64,000 nucleotides of DNA from Methylobacterium nonmethylotrophicum (GCF_004745635.1 NZ_SRLB01000036.1:1-64000), one strand, 5' to 3'. Shown: positions 1 through 9,287, counted from the stretch's first letter. Notes: generated by a model not told the origin, from the sequence alone. A program made the numbers and translations.

Positions 1-73
1 CTTGCCGCCCGGATCCTCGCGGTCCGGGCGGCGCAGGACCGGCGACCGAGACACCGGACGTGAGGCAGATCCC

Positions 74-757
74 ATGAAGACCGTCTCCATGCTGCTTGCC
101 GCGGCTGGTGCCGCGCTCGTCGGCACCGTCGCCATCGCCGGCACCGTCGCCGGCCCCTGGTCCGCGGGGGAACTCTCCGGCCCCACGGTGACGCCGGCAG
201 GATCCGGCGACGGCGCCGGCCTCCCGGGCGCGCCCGGCGGCCGGGCCGGTGCGCCCGGCCGGATCGGCGGCTGGGGCGGCAGCCGCGGCGCCCCGGCGGA
301 GCCCGAAGGGCTGCGCGGCTACTGTATCGCGCTGCTCGATGGGGGACGCCCCGACGCGGACTTCCGTCCAGCCCAATGCGTCGACCTGTTCGCGGCCTCG
401 ATCCGGCCGAACCCGTCCAGTGACGATGACGAGGAGGAGGAGGCGGCGCCGACCCGCGCGATCGCCCGCGCCTGCGCGAGGCTGCTGCGAAGCCCGGCCG
501 TGATGCCTCGGCCGGCCGATCCGGAGGCGTGCATGTCCTACGTCGCGACCCTCGACTCGGGCAGCACGCGCCGCGAATCGGCAGGGCCGGCCGGACCGGG
601 CGGTCGGGCGCCCGACGGGCCGAGCATCGCCGGCGGCGTCGGCGGCAAGGGCGGCCGCGCCGGGACCGGCGGGCCGGGGGCCGGCGCCGGGGGCGCGGGC
701 GGGGCCGGGGTGGGCGGCGTCGGCGGGGCCGGCGGCCCCGGCGGCTCGGTGCGCTGA
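74..757 (+). CDS. Exported glycine-rich hypothetical protein
   Basis: No family recognised. The 227-residue product begins with a clear signal sequence (MKTVSMLLAAAGAALVG...), so it is probably exported. The middle has a handful of Cys and an acidic run (DDDEEEE) near the centre. The C-terminal third is almost pure Gly/Ala/Pro in GG-x-GG style repeats, as is a shorter stretch after the signal. I chose the ATG at 74 because the signal peptide starts there; the frame is open further upstream to the window edge. The low-complexity tail suggests a surface or structural role (inference). Confidence 0.6.
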   Translation: MKTVSMLLAAAGAALVGTVAIAGTVAGPWSAGELSGPTVTPAGSGDGAGLPGAPGGRAGAPGRIGGWGGSRGAPAEPEGLRGYCIALLDGGRPDADFRPAQCVDLFAASIRPNPSSDDDEEEEAAPTRAIARACARLLRSPAVMPRPADPEACMSYVATLDSGSTRRESAGPAGPGGRAPDGPSIAGGVGGKGGRAGTGGPGAGAGGAGGAGVGGVGGAGGPGGSVR

Positions 758-820
758 GCCCCCACCCCTCTCGCGATCAGGCGGGCGCCCGGACCGAACG
801 GCCGGGCGCCCGCCATCGCG

Positions 821-2497
821 TCAGAACAGGCCCTCGATCCGTCCCTCGGCGTCGAGGTGGATGCCTTCCGCCGCCGGCACCTTCGGCAGGCCCGGCATGG
901 TCATGATCTCCCCGCAGATCGCCACCACGAAGCCGGCCCCGGCCGAGAGGCGCACGTCGCGCACCGCCACCACGTGGCCGCTCGGCGCGCCCATCAGGGT
1001 CGGGTCCGTGGAGAACGAATATTGGGTCTTGGCCATGCAGACCGGCAGGCTCCCGTGGCCGGCCTGCTCGAACGCCGCGAGCTTGGCCGCCGCCTTCGAT
1101 TCGACCTGGATGCCGGCCGCGCCGTAGAGCGTCTGCGCGATGGTGCGGATCTTGTCCGCGAGCGGCATCGCGTCCGGGTAGGCGAAGCGCGGCGGGCCGG
1201 GCGGGCCGGCCTCGGCCAGGGACACGACGGCGCGGGCGAGGGCCTCGGCCCCGGCGCCGCCCTCGGCCCAGTGCCGGCAGGTGATCGCCTCGACGTCGAG
1301 GCGGTCGCGGCACAGCGCCTTGAGCGCCGCGTGCTCGGCCTCCGTATCGGCGTGGAAGTGGTTGACCGCGACGACGACCGGGGCGCCGAAGCGGCGCACG
1401 TTCTCGACGTGGCGGGCGAGGTTGGAGAATCCCCGCTCGAGCGCCGCGACGTCCTCGCGGCCGAGATCCGCCTTGGCGACGCCGCCATGCATCTTGAGGG
1501 CGCGCACCGTCGCGACGATCACCACGGCGGAGGGGCTCAAGCCCGCCTGCCGGCACTTGATGTCGAAGAATTTCTCCGCCCCGAGATCGGCCCCGAACCC
1601 GGCCTCCGTCACCGCGTAGTCGCCGAGCCGGAGGCCCGCCCGGGTGGCGATCACCGAGTTGCAGCCATGCGCGATGTTGGCGAAGGGCCCGCCATGGATC
1701 AGCGCCGGGCTGCCCTCGAGGGTCTGGACGAGGTTGGGCTGCAGCGCGTCCTTGAGCAGCACCGTCATGGCGCCGGTGGCCTTGAGGTCGGCGAGCGTCA
1801 CCGGCTTGCGGTCGCGATTCTCGGCCACCACGATCCGCCCGAGGCGCGCCTCGAGGTCGGCCAGGTCGCGGGCGAGGCAGAACACCGCCATCACCTCGGA
1901 GGCGACCGTGATGTCGAAGCCGTCCTCCCGCGGATAGCCGTTGGCGACGCCGCCGAGGCTCTGGGTGATGCTGCGCAGGGCCCGGTCGTTCATGTCGAGG
2001 ACGCGCCGGAACGCCACCCGCCGCAGGTCGATGCCGAGCGGGTTGCCCCAGTAGACGTGGTTGTCGATCAGCGCCGCGGCGAGGCTGTGGGCCGAGGTGA
2101 TGGCGTGGAAATCGCCGGTGAAGTGGAGGTTGATCGCCTCCATCGGCACCACCTGCGATCGGCCGCCGCCCGCCGCGCCGCCCTTCATGCCGAAGCACGG
2201 GCCGAGCGAGGGCTCGCGCAGGCAGATCACCGTCTTGCGGCCGATGCGGTTGAGGGCGTCGCCGAGGCCCACCGTGGTGGTGGTCTTCCCCTCCCCCGCC
2301 GGGGTCGGGCTGATCGCCGTCACCAGGATCAGCTTGCCCTCGGCCTGCGCCTCGAGGCCGCGGATATGGGCATGGTCGATCTTGGCGATGTGGCGGCCGT
2401 AGGGGTGCAGGGCCTCGTCGGGGATGCCGATCCGCTCCGCAATCGCGGTGATCGGCTGCAGGGTGGCCGCGCGGGCGATCTCGATGTCGGTCGGCAT
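821..2497 (-). CDS. fhs: Formate--tetrahydrofolate ligase
   Basis: ATP-dependent ligation of formate to tetrahydrofolate giving 10-formyl-THF, the entry of formate into the cytosolic C1 pool; in methylotrophs (where it is called ftfL) it feeds assimilation. The 558-aa product matches the family's usual length. It shows the P-loop TPAGEGKTTTTVGLGDAL near residue 65, the PSLGPCFGMKGGAAGGG motif and the conserved C-terminal GEIMTMPGLPKVPAA. The ATG at 2497 fits the known N-terminus (MPTDIEIARAA). It stands alone, with no folD or fch beside it. Confidence 0.97.
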   Translation of the reverse strand: MPTDIEIARAATLQPITAIAERIGIPDEALHPYGRHIAKIDHAHIRGLEAQAEGKLILVTAISPTPAGEGKTTTTVGLGDALNRIGRKTVICLREPSLGPCFGMKGGAAGGGRSQVVPMEAINLHFTGDFHAITSAHSLAAALIDNHVYWGNPLGIDLRRVAFRRVLDMNDRALRSITQSLGGVANGYPREDGFDITVASEVMAVFCLARDLADLEARLGRIVVAENRDRKPVTLADLKATGAMTVLLKDALQPNLVQTLEGSPALIHGGPFANIAHGCNSVIATRAGLRLGDYAVTEAGFGADLGAEKFFDIKCRQAGLSPSAVVIVATVRALKMHGGVAKADLGREDVAALERGFSNLARHVENVRRFGAPVVVAVNHFHADTEAEHAALKALCRDRLDVEAITCRHWAEGGAGAEALARAVVSLAEAGPPGPPRFAYPDAMPLADKIRTIAQTLYGAAGIQVESKAAAKLAAFEQAGHGSLPVCMAKTQYSFSTDPTLMGAPSGHVVAVRDVRLSAGAGFVVAICGEIMTMPGLPKVPAAEGIHLDAEGRIEGLF

Positions 2498-2789
2498 GGG
2501 TCCCGATCGTTGTTCTGGAGCCGGAGGGGATGCCCTGGAAGGGTGGCTTGGCGTCGGCGGAAGTGTGGCCGAGGCCGCCATTGTCGAACAGATCAAATCG
2601 CTTGAGCCGGATGCTCAGAAAAATTGAAAGCCCCTTGCGCGCGTTGCGAACAGGGATCGGCCGCGGCGGCGAGCGCGGAATCCGGCCGTTAGGCATGTCG
2701 GCAGATCGACGCCGCCCGGACGGGATCGCTTCACGATTGCAGCCCCAGAGTGCCGCCGCAACGGGCATGGCAGGGATCGGGAGAACGGG

Positions 2790-3119
2790 ATGGCCTTCTG
2801 GCTGCGGGCCGGGCTGGTGATCGGCGCGATCTACTATCTGTCGCCGCTGCGGCTCGGCGATGCCCCGGGCCCTGACCCGGCCCTGACGGCACCGGTGCCG
2901 ATGGCGGCGGACCGGTCGGTGGGGCAGGCCCTCGACGCCCGGGCCGACGACCTGCGCGCCCGGGTGATCGAAGCGGGCGCCGCCGAGGCCGGGCGCGCCG
3001 TCAGTGCGGGGTGGCGCGCGGCCATGGCCGAGGCGGGCCGTCCGCCCTCCCGCGACACCCTGACGGCGCATGACCGGCAGCCAGCCTGGCGCGGCGCACC
3101 GGAGCGGGAGAGCCGCTGA
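2790..3119 (+). CDS. Small membrane-anchored hypothetical protein
   Basis: 109 aa. One N-terminal hydrophobic segment (LRAGLVIGAIYYLSPL) is followed by an Ala/Arg/Asp-rich soluble region, so it is probably a single-pass membrane protein with a periplasmic or cytoplasmic tail. No known domain recognised. It sits alone, divergent from the formate--THF ligase gene, so the 292 bp between them must hold both promoters. Codon use matches the surrounding genome. Confidence 0.5.
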   Translation: MAFWLRAGLVIGAIYYLSPLRLGDAPGPDPALTAPVPMAADRSVGQALDARADDLRARVIEAGAAEAGRAVSAGWRAAMAEAGRPPSRDTLTAHDRQPAWRGAPERESR

Positions 3120-3359
3120 CACGTGGATGACCGAGCGGCATGACGAGCCAAGGATAACGCGATCCGCCGAGGATCCTAGATCGCACGGCCTATGCCCGAT
3201 CCGGGAATACGAAACGGAACCTTGGCGTTCCCACTCCATTTCCAGATCGTGAACCAGACGGGCGATCACCGGAATTGCTGCGCGGCCTCGGATCGGTGAC
3301 GGGCGAGACGGTGGCGCTCCTTTTTCCCCCTCCTCCGAGAACTTCGAGTCCGATCCGCA

Positions 3360-3590
3360 GTGCCGCGCTACTTCTTCGACATCATGGGCTCGACCCAGAG
3401 CGTGCCGGACGAGGCCGGACTCGATTGCCGCGACCTCGGCGAGGCGCATCGCCAGGCCCGGACCCTGATCGCGGATGCGATGAGCGGACCGGAAGCGACC
3501 CGGATCGACTGGCACGCCTGGCGCGTGGAGGTGCGCGACGAGCACCGCACCCTGCTCTTCACCGTGCCGTTCCCGCCCCGGCTCGGGTGA
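3360..3590 (+). CDS. DUF6894-type small protein
   Basis: 76 aa starting at GTG 3360. The N-terminus PRYFFDIMGSTQSVPDEAGLDC and the central EAHRQARTLIADAM are typical of a small protein family (DUF6894 as I recall it) that is highly multiplied in Methylobacterium and other Rhizobiales; function unknown. No signal peptide or membrane segment. It is monocistronic. Confidence 0.75.
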   Translation: MPRYFFDIMGSTQSVPDEAGLDCRDLGEAHRQARTLIADAMSGPEATRIDWHAWRVEVRDEHRTLLFTVPFPPRLG

Positions 3591-3792
3591 CGGCGAGCCA
3601 TTCGGACCAGCACCGGAGCGCGAGGGGACGGAGTCTATCCCCAGACCGGTTCGCTCCCGTCGCGAAAAGGGCTAACATCCTGCGATTCCACTCCTATACT
3701 CACCGGGAGTTCCACCGGGTCCGGTTCGGTCCGCGGCGGGGATCTGGCGACGGACCGGGACGTTGCTCCGGCCGCGCGGGGAAGGCAGGTTG

Positions 3793-4380
3793 ATGTCCGT
3801 GACCGAGGAGGAGGTTCCGGCCGACCGCGTGGTCGAGACCTTGGAGAGCCTGCTGCGCGCGCCGCCCTTCGTACGCTCGCCCAAGCTGACGCGCTTCCTC
3901 CGCTTCGTGGTGGAGGAGGAACTGGCCGGCCGCGGCGCGACGATCAAGGCCTACACCATCGCCACCCAGGCCCTCGGCCGGGGCCCCGATTTCGACCCGA
4001 GCCTCGACCCGAGCGTGCGCGTCGAGGCCGGGCGCCTGCGGCGCGCCCTCGACGAGGTCTACGCGCAGCATGCCGACGGTCTGGATATCCGCGTGAGCGT
4101 GCCGGTCGGGGGTTACCGGCCGCGCTTCATCGCCACCGAGGCGGCACCGGCCGTCGCGGACGACGCGCCGCTGCCGGATCCCGCGGAGGTGCCGCCTCCC
4201 GCGCCGGACCGTCCATCGCCGACGGTCATCGGACTCACCCCCCGCGGTCAGGCCGCCATCATCGCGCTGCTCGCCGGCATCCTGCTGGTCCTGTGCATCG
4301 ACCTCGGACTGACCGTGAGCGCCCGGATGGCCCCCGGCCCCGCCGGTCCCCCGCGCGACATGGCCGTGCGGGGGCAGTGA
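3793..4380 (+). CDS. Hypothetical protein with C-terminal membrane anchor
   Basis: 195 aa from the ATG at 3793, preceded by GGCAGG. The N-terminal ~110 residues (LLRAPPFVRSPKLTRFLRFVVEE, YTIATQALGRGPDFDPSLDPSVRVEAGRLRRAL) resemble the winged-helix-like N-terminal module found on adenylate-cyclase or TolB-like regulators in Rhizobiales. A Pro-rich linker leads to one hydrophobic segment (AAIIALLAGILLVLCIDLGL) near residue 160. The catalytic or TPR part seen in longer relatives is absent, so it may be a membrane-tethered regulator (inference). Confidence 0.6.
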   Translation: MSVTEEEVPADRVVETLESLLRAPPFVRSPKLTRFLRFVVEEELAGRGATIKAYTIATQALGRGPDFDPSLDPSVRVEAGRLRRALDEVYAQHADGLDIRVSVPVGGYRPRFIATEAAPAVADDAPLPDPAEVPPPAPDRPSPTVIGLTPRGQAAIIALLAGILLVLCIDLGLTVSARMAPGPAGPPRDMAVRGQ

Positions 4381-4392
4381 CCTCCGGCCGGC

Positions 4393-4674
4393 TCAGGTCC
4401 AGCGGGTGGCGAAGCGGGCGAGGTCCTGGGCGCTGGCGAAGGTCACGACGCCGAGGGTGCGGGTCTCCTCCGGCCAGCCCGGGAACGGCGCGTAGGTCAC
4501 CGCGCGCCGGCTGAAGGCGGCGCTCGGCGCTTCCGCCGCGGCCCAGTCCCGCACCTCCGCAGCGAGGACGTCCGGATCCTCCGGCGCCACGAGGCCGGAG
4601 CGCTCGCGGAGCGCCAGCACGTAGGGCCCGAGCGCCGGATGCTGCTCGCGCAGGATCTTGACGATGTCGATCAT
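4393..4674 (-). CDS. Hypothetical protein
   Basis: 93 aa, no recognised family. The product is soluble, with alternating helix-prone segments and several Trp/Pro. It lies 22 bp downstream of the EthD-like gene on the same strand, so the two are probably co-transcribed and may act together. Confidence 0.55.
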   Translation of the reverse strand: MIDIVKILREQHPALGPYVLALRERSGLVAPEDPDVLAAEVRDWAAAEAPSAAFSRRAVTYAPFPGWPEETRTLGVVTFASAQDLARFATRWT

Positions 4675-4696
4675 CGCGCCGGGAACCGTGTCGGCG

Positions 4697-5014
4697 TCAG
4701 AAGCTCTGCGGCGCGTTGATCTGCACCACCGGCTGCCCGCTGAAGAAGTTCGGGATGTCCCCGAAGATCTCCTGGCCGTGCGCCGCCCCCGCCTTCTTGA
4801 AGTCGTCGAGGGAGCGGAAGGTCAGGAGGGCGATGACCTGGAACGGGGCCGGGCTGCCGTCGGGCGTGCCGCTCGCCGTGACCACCTCGGCCTTCTCCAG
4901 GCCCATCGAGGACCAGCGCTCGCGGACCAGCGGCATGTGGTGCTTGAGGTAGTAGTCGAGGTTGAAGGCTTGCGCATCGGCGCCGCCCGGATACATCACG
5001 CTGATCAGGATCAT
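4697..5014 (-). CDS. EthD family protein
   Basis: 105 aa, a ferredoxin-like alpha/beta fold expected to form dimers. The EthD hallmarks are visible: an N-terminal beta strand (MILISVMYP), DYYLKHHMPLVRERW, then the second half FQVIALLTFRSLDDFKKA. EthD proteins accompany degradative oxygenases, but no partner is evident here. I chose the ATG at 5014 because the family begins directly with the strand; the upstream extension is low-complexity. Confidence 0.85.
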   Translation of the reverse strand: MILISVMYPGGADAQAFNLDYYLKHHMPLVRERWSSMGLEKAEVVTASGTPDGSPAPFQVIALLTFRSLDDFKKAGAAHGQEIFGDIPNFFSGQPVVQINAPQSF

Positions 5015-5147
5015 GGCGTCTGGTGTCTCCCGGATGCGGGACCCGTCGCCGGTCCCTTGCGCGTCAGTGAGCCCCGTTTCGGCCCGCGGCGCAAGCGCGC
5101 CGGACCTGCCCAAAGGTCGTCACCCCCCAGGATCTCAAACCAAGGTC

Positions 5148-6128
5148 TCACCCCCACAGGGCCGGCTGCGGCGGGTGCACGAGGCTTCCCTCGAACGCCA
5201 AGCCCGGCGCGCGGTCGCGGGCGAGCAGCAGCGGCCCGTCGAGGTCGACGAAGTCGGCGAAGCCCGACAGGAGCATCGCCGGCGCCATGGCGAGCGAGGT
5301 GCCGAGCATGCAGCCGACCATGATCGACAATCCCCGCGCCTTGGCGGCCTGGGCGAGAAGCAGCGCCTCGGTCAGCCCCCCGGCCTTGTCGAGCTTGATG
5401 TTGATCGCGTCGTAGCGGTCCTTGAGCGCGTCGAGCCCGGCGCGGTCGTGCAGGCTCTCGTCGGCGCAGATCGGGATCGGGCGCCGGATCCCGGCGAGGG
5501 CCGCGTCGTCGCCGGCCGGCAGCGGCTGCTCGATCAGCCGCACCCCGGCCTCGACGCAGGCGGCGAGATTGGCAGCGATCGTCTCGGGCGACCACGCCTC
5601 GTTGGCGTCGACCACGAGCGCCGAAGCCGGGGCGCCCCGGCGCACCGCCGCGATCCGCTCCGGGTCGCCGGCGCCGCCGAGCTTCACCTTCAGGAGCGGG
5701 CGCGAAGCCGCCGCGCGGGCCGCCGCCTCCATCGCCTCCGGGCTGCCGAGGCTCAGCGTGTAGCAGGTCGTCACCGGGGCCGGCGCCGGGATCCCGGCGA
5801 GGACGTGGGCCGGCGTGCCGGCGCGCTTGGCCTCGAGATCCCACAGGGCGCAGTCGAGGGCGTTGCGGGCCGCACCCGCCGGCAGGCGCGCGGCGAGGTC
5901 CTGGCGGGTGAGGCCGGATGCGAGCGCGTCGCCTTGCGCGGCGATCAGGTCGCGCACGCCCTCCACGGTCTCGCCGTAGCGGGCATACGGCACGCACTCG
6001 CCCCGGCCCGTGACGGTGCCGTCGCTGACCTCGGCCGTCACCACCACAGCCTCGGTGCGGCTGCCGCGCGAGATGGTGAAGGTGCCGGCGATCGGCCAGC
6101 GCTCGACGGCGGTCGCGAGCCGGATCAC
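5148..6128 (-). CDS. dgcA: N-acetyl-D-glutamate racemase / dipeptide epimerase (enolase superfamily)
   Basis: 326 aa of the muconate-cycloisomerase/dipeptide-epimerase group. Seen: the KxK catalytic lysine (LLKVKLGG), metal ligands in VVDANEAW, EQPLPAG and ICADES, and the second lysine in INIKLDKAGG. Start is GTG 6128, which overlaps the TGA of the upstream gene (GTGA), indicating translational coupling. In the published DgcN-DgcA route the partner acetylates D-Glu and DgcA racemises the product to N-acetyl-L-Glu; alternatively it is an L-Ala-D/L-Glu epimerase of murein recycling. Pairing with dgcN favours the first. Confidence 0.85.
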   Translation of the reverse strand: MIRLATAVERWPIAGTFTISRGSRTEAVVVTAEVSDGTVTGRGECVPYARYGETVEGVRDLIAAQGDALASGLTRQDLAARLPAGAARNALDCALWDLEAKRAGTPAHVLAGIPAPAPVTTCYTLSLGSPEAMEAAARAAASRPLLKVKLGGAGDPERIAAVRRGAPASALVVDANEAWSPETIAANLAACVEAGVRLIEQPLPAGDDAALAGIRRPIPICADESLHDRAGLDALKDRYDAINIKLDKAGGLTEALLLAQAAKARGLSIMVGCMLGTSLAMAPAMLLSGFADFVDLDGPLLLARDRAPGLAFEGSLVHPPQPALWG

Positions 6129-7135
6129 GCTGGGAACTCCGCCACGAGGCGGTCGACGAGCCCGTCGACCCCGAACCGCACCGGATCGGTCGCCGGCAGG
6201 CCGTGCTCGTCGGCGAGGCGCGCGAGCAGCGCCCGCGCCTCCGCCTCCGCGAGCGCCTGGGTGTTGACCGCGATGCCGGTCGGGCGGATGTCCGGATTGG
6301 TCAGGCGGCCGAGCTGCACCGTCAGGTCGATCACCTCCCGGATGCTCGGCAGCGGGTGCTTGACCCCGCGCATCGTCGTGCGGGTCGGCTCGTGGCAGAC
6401 CACGAAGGCGTCGGGTTGCGCCCCGTGCAGCAGGCCGAGGCTGACGCCGGCGAAGCTCGGATGGAACAGCGAGCCCTGGCCCTCGATCAGGTCCCAGTGC
6501 CGCGGGTCGGCGGCCGGGGCGATCCACTCGACGGCGCCGGAGATGAAGTCTGCCACCACCGCGTCGATGGCGACGCCGCGGCCGGAGATGAACACCCCGG
6601 TCTGGCCGGTGGCGCGGAAATCGGCGTCGAGGCCGCGATCCCGCATGCCCTTCTCGAGGGCCAGCACCGTGTACTTCTTGCCCACCGAGCAGTCGGTGCC
6701 GACGGTCAGCAGCCGCCTGCCCGGCCGCCGCGTGCCCTTGCCGGTGTCGAAAAGCTGGTCGGAATGGCGCACGTCATGGAGCTGCCGCCCGTGGCGCGAG
6801 GCGGCCTCGGCGATCTCCGGCACCGAGCCGAGGCGGGTGTGGAGGCCGCTCGCCACGTCGAGCCCGGCCTCGATCGCCTCGACGATGGTGGCGATCCAGT
6901 GCGGCGGCAGCACGCCGCCGGCGTTGACCACGCCGACGATCAGCGTCCGCGCGCCCTTGGCGACGCCCTCCTGGATCGTGAGGTCCGGGATGCCGAGATC
7001 GGCCGCGCAGGCAGGCAGGCGCAGCTGGCCGACGCACCATTCGGGCCGCCAGTCGACGATGCCGTAGGCGGTCTTGGCGGCGAGCCGGTCCGGCACGTCG
7101 CCGAGGAACATCAGGTAGGGCGTGGCGATCTGCAT
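6125..7135 (-). CDS. dgcN: DUF1611 family N-acetyltransferase DgcN
   Basis: 336 aa DUF1611 protein, described in marine bacteria as the D-glutamate N-acetyltransferase opening D-Glu catabolism. It has an N-terminal Rossmann-like half (LIVGVVNAGG, SGLHTRLGS) and a C-terminal P-loop-like half with TVGTDCSVGKKYT near residue 145 and IEGQGSLFHP. It overlaps dgcA by 4 bp and is divergent from a glutamate/aspartate-type ABC transporter, which would supply its substrate. Function is by family and context. Confidence 0.82.
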   Translation of the reverse strand: MQIATPYLMFLGDVPDRLAAKTAYGIVDWRPEWCVGQLRLPACAADLGIPDLTIQEGVAKGARTLIVGVVNAGGVLPPHWIATIVEAIEAGLDVASGLHTRLGSVPEIAEAASRHGRQLHDVRHSDQLFDTGKGTRRPGRRLLTVGTDCSVGKKYTVLALEKGMRDRGLDADFRATGQTGVFISGRGVAIDAVVADFISGAVEWIAPAADPRHWDLIEGQGSLFHPSFAGVSLGLLHGAQPDAFVVCHEPTRTTMRGVKHPLPSIREVIDLTVQLGRLTNPDIRPTGIAVNTQALAEAEARALLARLADEHGLPATDPVRFGVDGLVDRLVAEFPA

Positions 7136-7505
7136 CGGTCTCGTCGGTCCGTCGTCGCGGGGTCGTCACGGGCGCCGGGCAAGAGTCGAGCCGCGGAGGG
7201 CCGGCCGGCGCGGCACCTTCGCGCGGGCGGGTCCGGTGCGCAACTGGCCGGCCGCGGGGGCACCCCGGCCGCGGCGCGGGCCCGGCTGGCCCGCGCCTTG
7301 CTCGTCCGCGCCGTCCTCAAATTGGCCCGCGCCTTGCTCTCAAATTGGCCCGCGCCTTGCTGAAGACTCCCCGAGGCACGACCGTCGGTCCCGCGCCGCC
7401 GCCCTCGGCACAACGGCCCGCCCGGCCGCTGCCGCGATCCCCAGCCCGACCCTTGACGTGATGATCGCGGTGGCGGACACGGTCTTGCCCAAAAGGAGAG
7501 CACGA
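7136..7505. promoter_or_regulatory. Divergent intergenic region between dgcN and gltI
   Basis: 370 bp without a supported gene. It must carry promoters for both the dgcNA operon and the ABC transporter. It contains the tandem repeat described separately (7287-7361). A strong AGGAG ribosome site precedes gltI at about 7494-7498. Confidence 0.45.
7287..7361. repeat. 23-bp tandem repeat with a third partial copy
   Basis: Two perfect head-to-tail 23-bp units occupy 7316-7338 and 7339-7361. A 16-bp partial copy (TGGCCCGCGCCTTGCT) is at 7287-7302. All lie between the divergent dgcN and gltI genes, so they could be regulator sites or a slippage product. Confidence 0.85.
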
Positions 7506-8417
7506 ATGCGTTTGAGAAGCCTGCTTCCCGTCCTGCTCGCCGGCCTGGCGGCCTCCGCCGGCGCTGCCTCGGCTCAGGACCTGACCGGGACGCTGAAGAA
7601 GATCAAGGAGACCGGGCAGATCACGCTGGGCACCCGCGACGCGTCGGTGCCGTTCTCCTACCTCGACAACAACCAGAAGCCGGTCGGCTTCGCCATGGAC
7701 ATCTGCTACAAGATCGTCGATGCGGTGAAGACCGAGCTGAAGCTCGACAAGCTCGAGGTGAAGCTGAATCCGGTGACCTCGGCGACGCGCATCCCGCTGA
7801 TCGCCAACGGCACCGTCGACCTCGAATGCGGCTCGACCACCAACAACGTCGAGCGCCAGAAGCAGGTCGCCTTCACCAACACCCACTTCCTCACCGCCAA
7901 CCGCTTCGTCGCCAAGAAGTCGAGCGGCCTGACCAAGTTCGAGGACCTGAAGGGCAAGACCGTGGTGTCGACCTCCGGCACCACCAACATCAAGCAGATC
8001 AACGAGTACAACACCGAGAAGAAGCTCGGCATCACGATCCTGCCGGCCAAGGACCACGCCGAGGCGTTCCTGATGGTCGAGACCGGCCGGGCCGCCGCCT
8101 TCGTGATGGACGACGTGCTGCTGGCCTCGCTCGCCGCCGGTTCCAAGGAGCCGACCGCCTACGCGATCTCGACCGACGCCCTGTCGAAGCCCGAGCCCTA
8201 CGGCATCATGCTGCGCAAGGACGATGCCCCGTTCAAGAAGGTCGTCGATGCCGCCACCGCCGCCTTCTACAAGAGCCCGGAGGCCAAGACGGCCTACGAC
8301 AAGTGGTTCATGAAGGCGATCCCGCCGCGGGACATCAACCTGAACCTGCCGATGAGCGAGGCGCTGCAGCAGGCCTTCGCCAAGCCGAGCGACAGCCCGG
8401 ATCCGGCCGCCTACTGA
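7506..8417 (+). CDS. gltI: Amino-acid ABC transporter substrate-binding protein (glutamate/aspartate type)
   Basis: 303 aa periplasmic class-3 solute-binding protein. Signal peptide MRLRSLLPVLLAGLAASAGA with cleavage near AASAQ, then the SBP_bac_3 fold: GQITLGTRDASVPFSY, VGFAMDIC, LIANGTVDLECGSTTNNVERQ, FEDLKGKTVVSTSGTTN and GRAAAFVMDDVLLASL. The wording is that of GltI/AatJ acidic amino-acid binders. Start at ATG 7506 with AAAAGGAGAG upstream. It heads a four-gene transporter operon. With dgcNA alongside, D- or L-glutamate/aspartate is a plausible ligand (inference). Confidence 0.93.
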   Translation: MRLRSLLPVLLAGLAASAGAASAQDLTGTLKKIKETGQITLGTRDASVPFSYLDNNQKPVGFAMDICYKIVDAVKTELKLDKLEVKLNPVTSATRIPLIANGTVDLECGSTTNNVERQKQVAFTNTHFLTANRFVAKKSSGLTKFEDLKGKTVVSTSGTTNIKQINEYNTEKKLGITILPAKDHAEAFLMVETGRAAAFVMDDVLLASLAAGSKEPTAYAISTDALSKPEPYGIMLRKDDAPFKKVVDAATAAFYKSPEAKTAYDKWFMKAIPPRDINLNLPMSEALQQAFAKPSDSPDPAAY

Positions 8418-8426
8418 GCTGACACC

Positions 8427-8455
8427 CGGCGCCGCCCTCCCGCAGGGCGGCGCCG
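8427..8455 (+). terminator. GC hairpin between gltI and gltJ (attenuator-like)
   Basis: Perfect 12-bp stem (CGGCGCCGCCCT with AGGGCGGCGCCG) around a 5-nt loop, 9 nt after the gltI stop, followed by CCTTCTCGG rather than a T run. Such hairpins after binding-protein genes usually stabilise the upstream message or attenuate downstream transcription. Confidence 0.6.
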
Positions 8456-8567
8456 CCTTCTCGGCACTTTCCCTTCGGCACTTTTCCCTGTGCCTCGGCC
8501 GCGCCCCACCTCGCCCGGGCCGGAAAACCGTATACCATCGCGGCAGGGCGGACCCGGAAGTCAGGGC

Positions 8568-9287
8568 ATGAACTACAACTGGAACTGGGGCATCTTCTTC
8601 GACGCCTCGCCCGAGGGGACCGGCACCTACGCCGACATGCTGCTGTCGGGCCTGATCTGGACCATCGTCACGGCGCTCTGCGCCTGGGTCATCGCCTTCG
8701 CGGTCGGCTCGGTCATCGGCGTGCTGCGCACCCTGCCGAGCCGGCCGGCGCAGGCGGTCGGCAACGCCTATGTCGAGCTCTTCCGCAACATCCCGCTCCT
8801 CGTGCAGATGTTCCTGTGGTTCTTCGTGCTGCCCGAGCTGCTGCCGGAATCCTGGGGCACCTGGCTGAAGCAGCTGCCGAACGCGCCGTTCTACACCGCC
8901 GTGGTGTGCCTGGGCTTCTTCACCGCCTCGCGCGTCGCCGAGCAGGTGCGGGCCGGCATCCAGGCCCTGCCGCGGGGCCAGCGCATGGCCGGCACGGCGC
9001 TCGGGCTCACCACCGCGCAGACCTACCGCTACGTGCTCCTGCCCAACGCCTACCGCATCATCCTGCCGCCGCTGACCTCCGAGTTCCTCAACAACCTGAA
9101 GAACACGTCGGTGGCGCTGACCATCGGGCTCCTCGAGCTGACCGCCCGGGCCCGCGCGATGCAGGAATTCTCGTTCCAGGTCTTCGAGGCCTTCACCGCG
9201 GCGACGATCATCTACATCATCATCAACCTGCTCGTGGTGACCGCCGCCGGGCTGATCGAGCGCCGCGTCGCGGTGCCGGGCCGCTGA
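8568..9287 (+). CDS. gltJ: Amino-acid ABC transporter permease
   Basis: 239 aa HisM/GltJ-type inner-membrane permease with about five transmembrane segments. The EAA loop is AEQVRAGIQALPRGQRMAGTALGLT. The N-terminus MNYNWNWGIFFD is characteristic of GltJ. ATG 8568 follows a GGAAGTCAGGGC region. It forms the channel with the next gene product. Confidence 0.93.
   Translation: MNYNWNWGIFFDASPEGTGTYADMLLSGLIWTIVTALCAWVIAFAVGSVIGVLRTLPSRPAQAVGNAYVELFRNIPLLVQMFLWFFVLPELLPESWGTWLKQLPNAPFYTAVVCLGFFTASRVAEQVRAGIQALPRGQRMAGTALGLTTAQTYRYVLLPNAYRIILPPLTSEFLNNLKNTSVALTIGLLELTARARAMQEFSFQVFEAFTAATIIYIIINLLVVTAAGLIERRVAVPGR

Noticed and set aside
777..3545. A 922-codon open frame antisense to and overlapping the formate--THF ligase
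   Set aside because: Its translation is Arg/Pro/Gly-rich without domains and is the shadow of the ligase gene in high-GC DNA.
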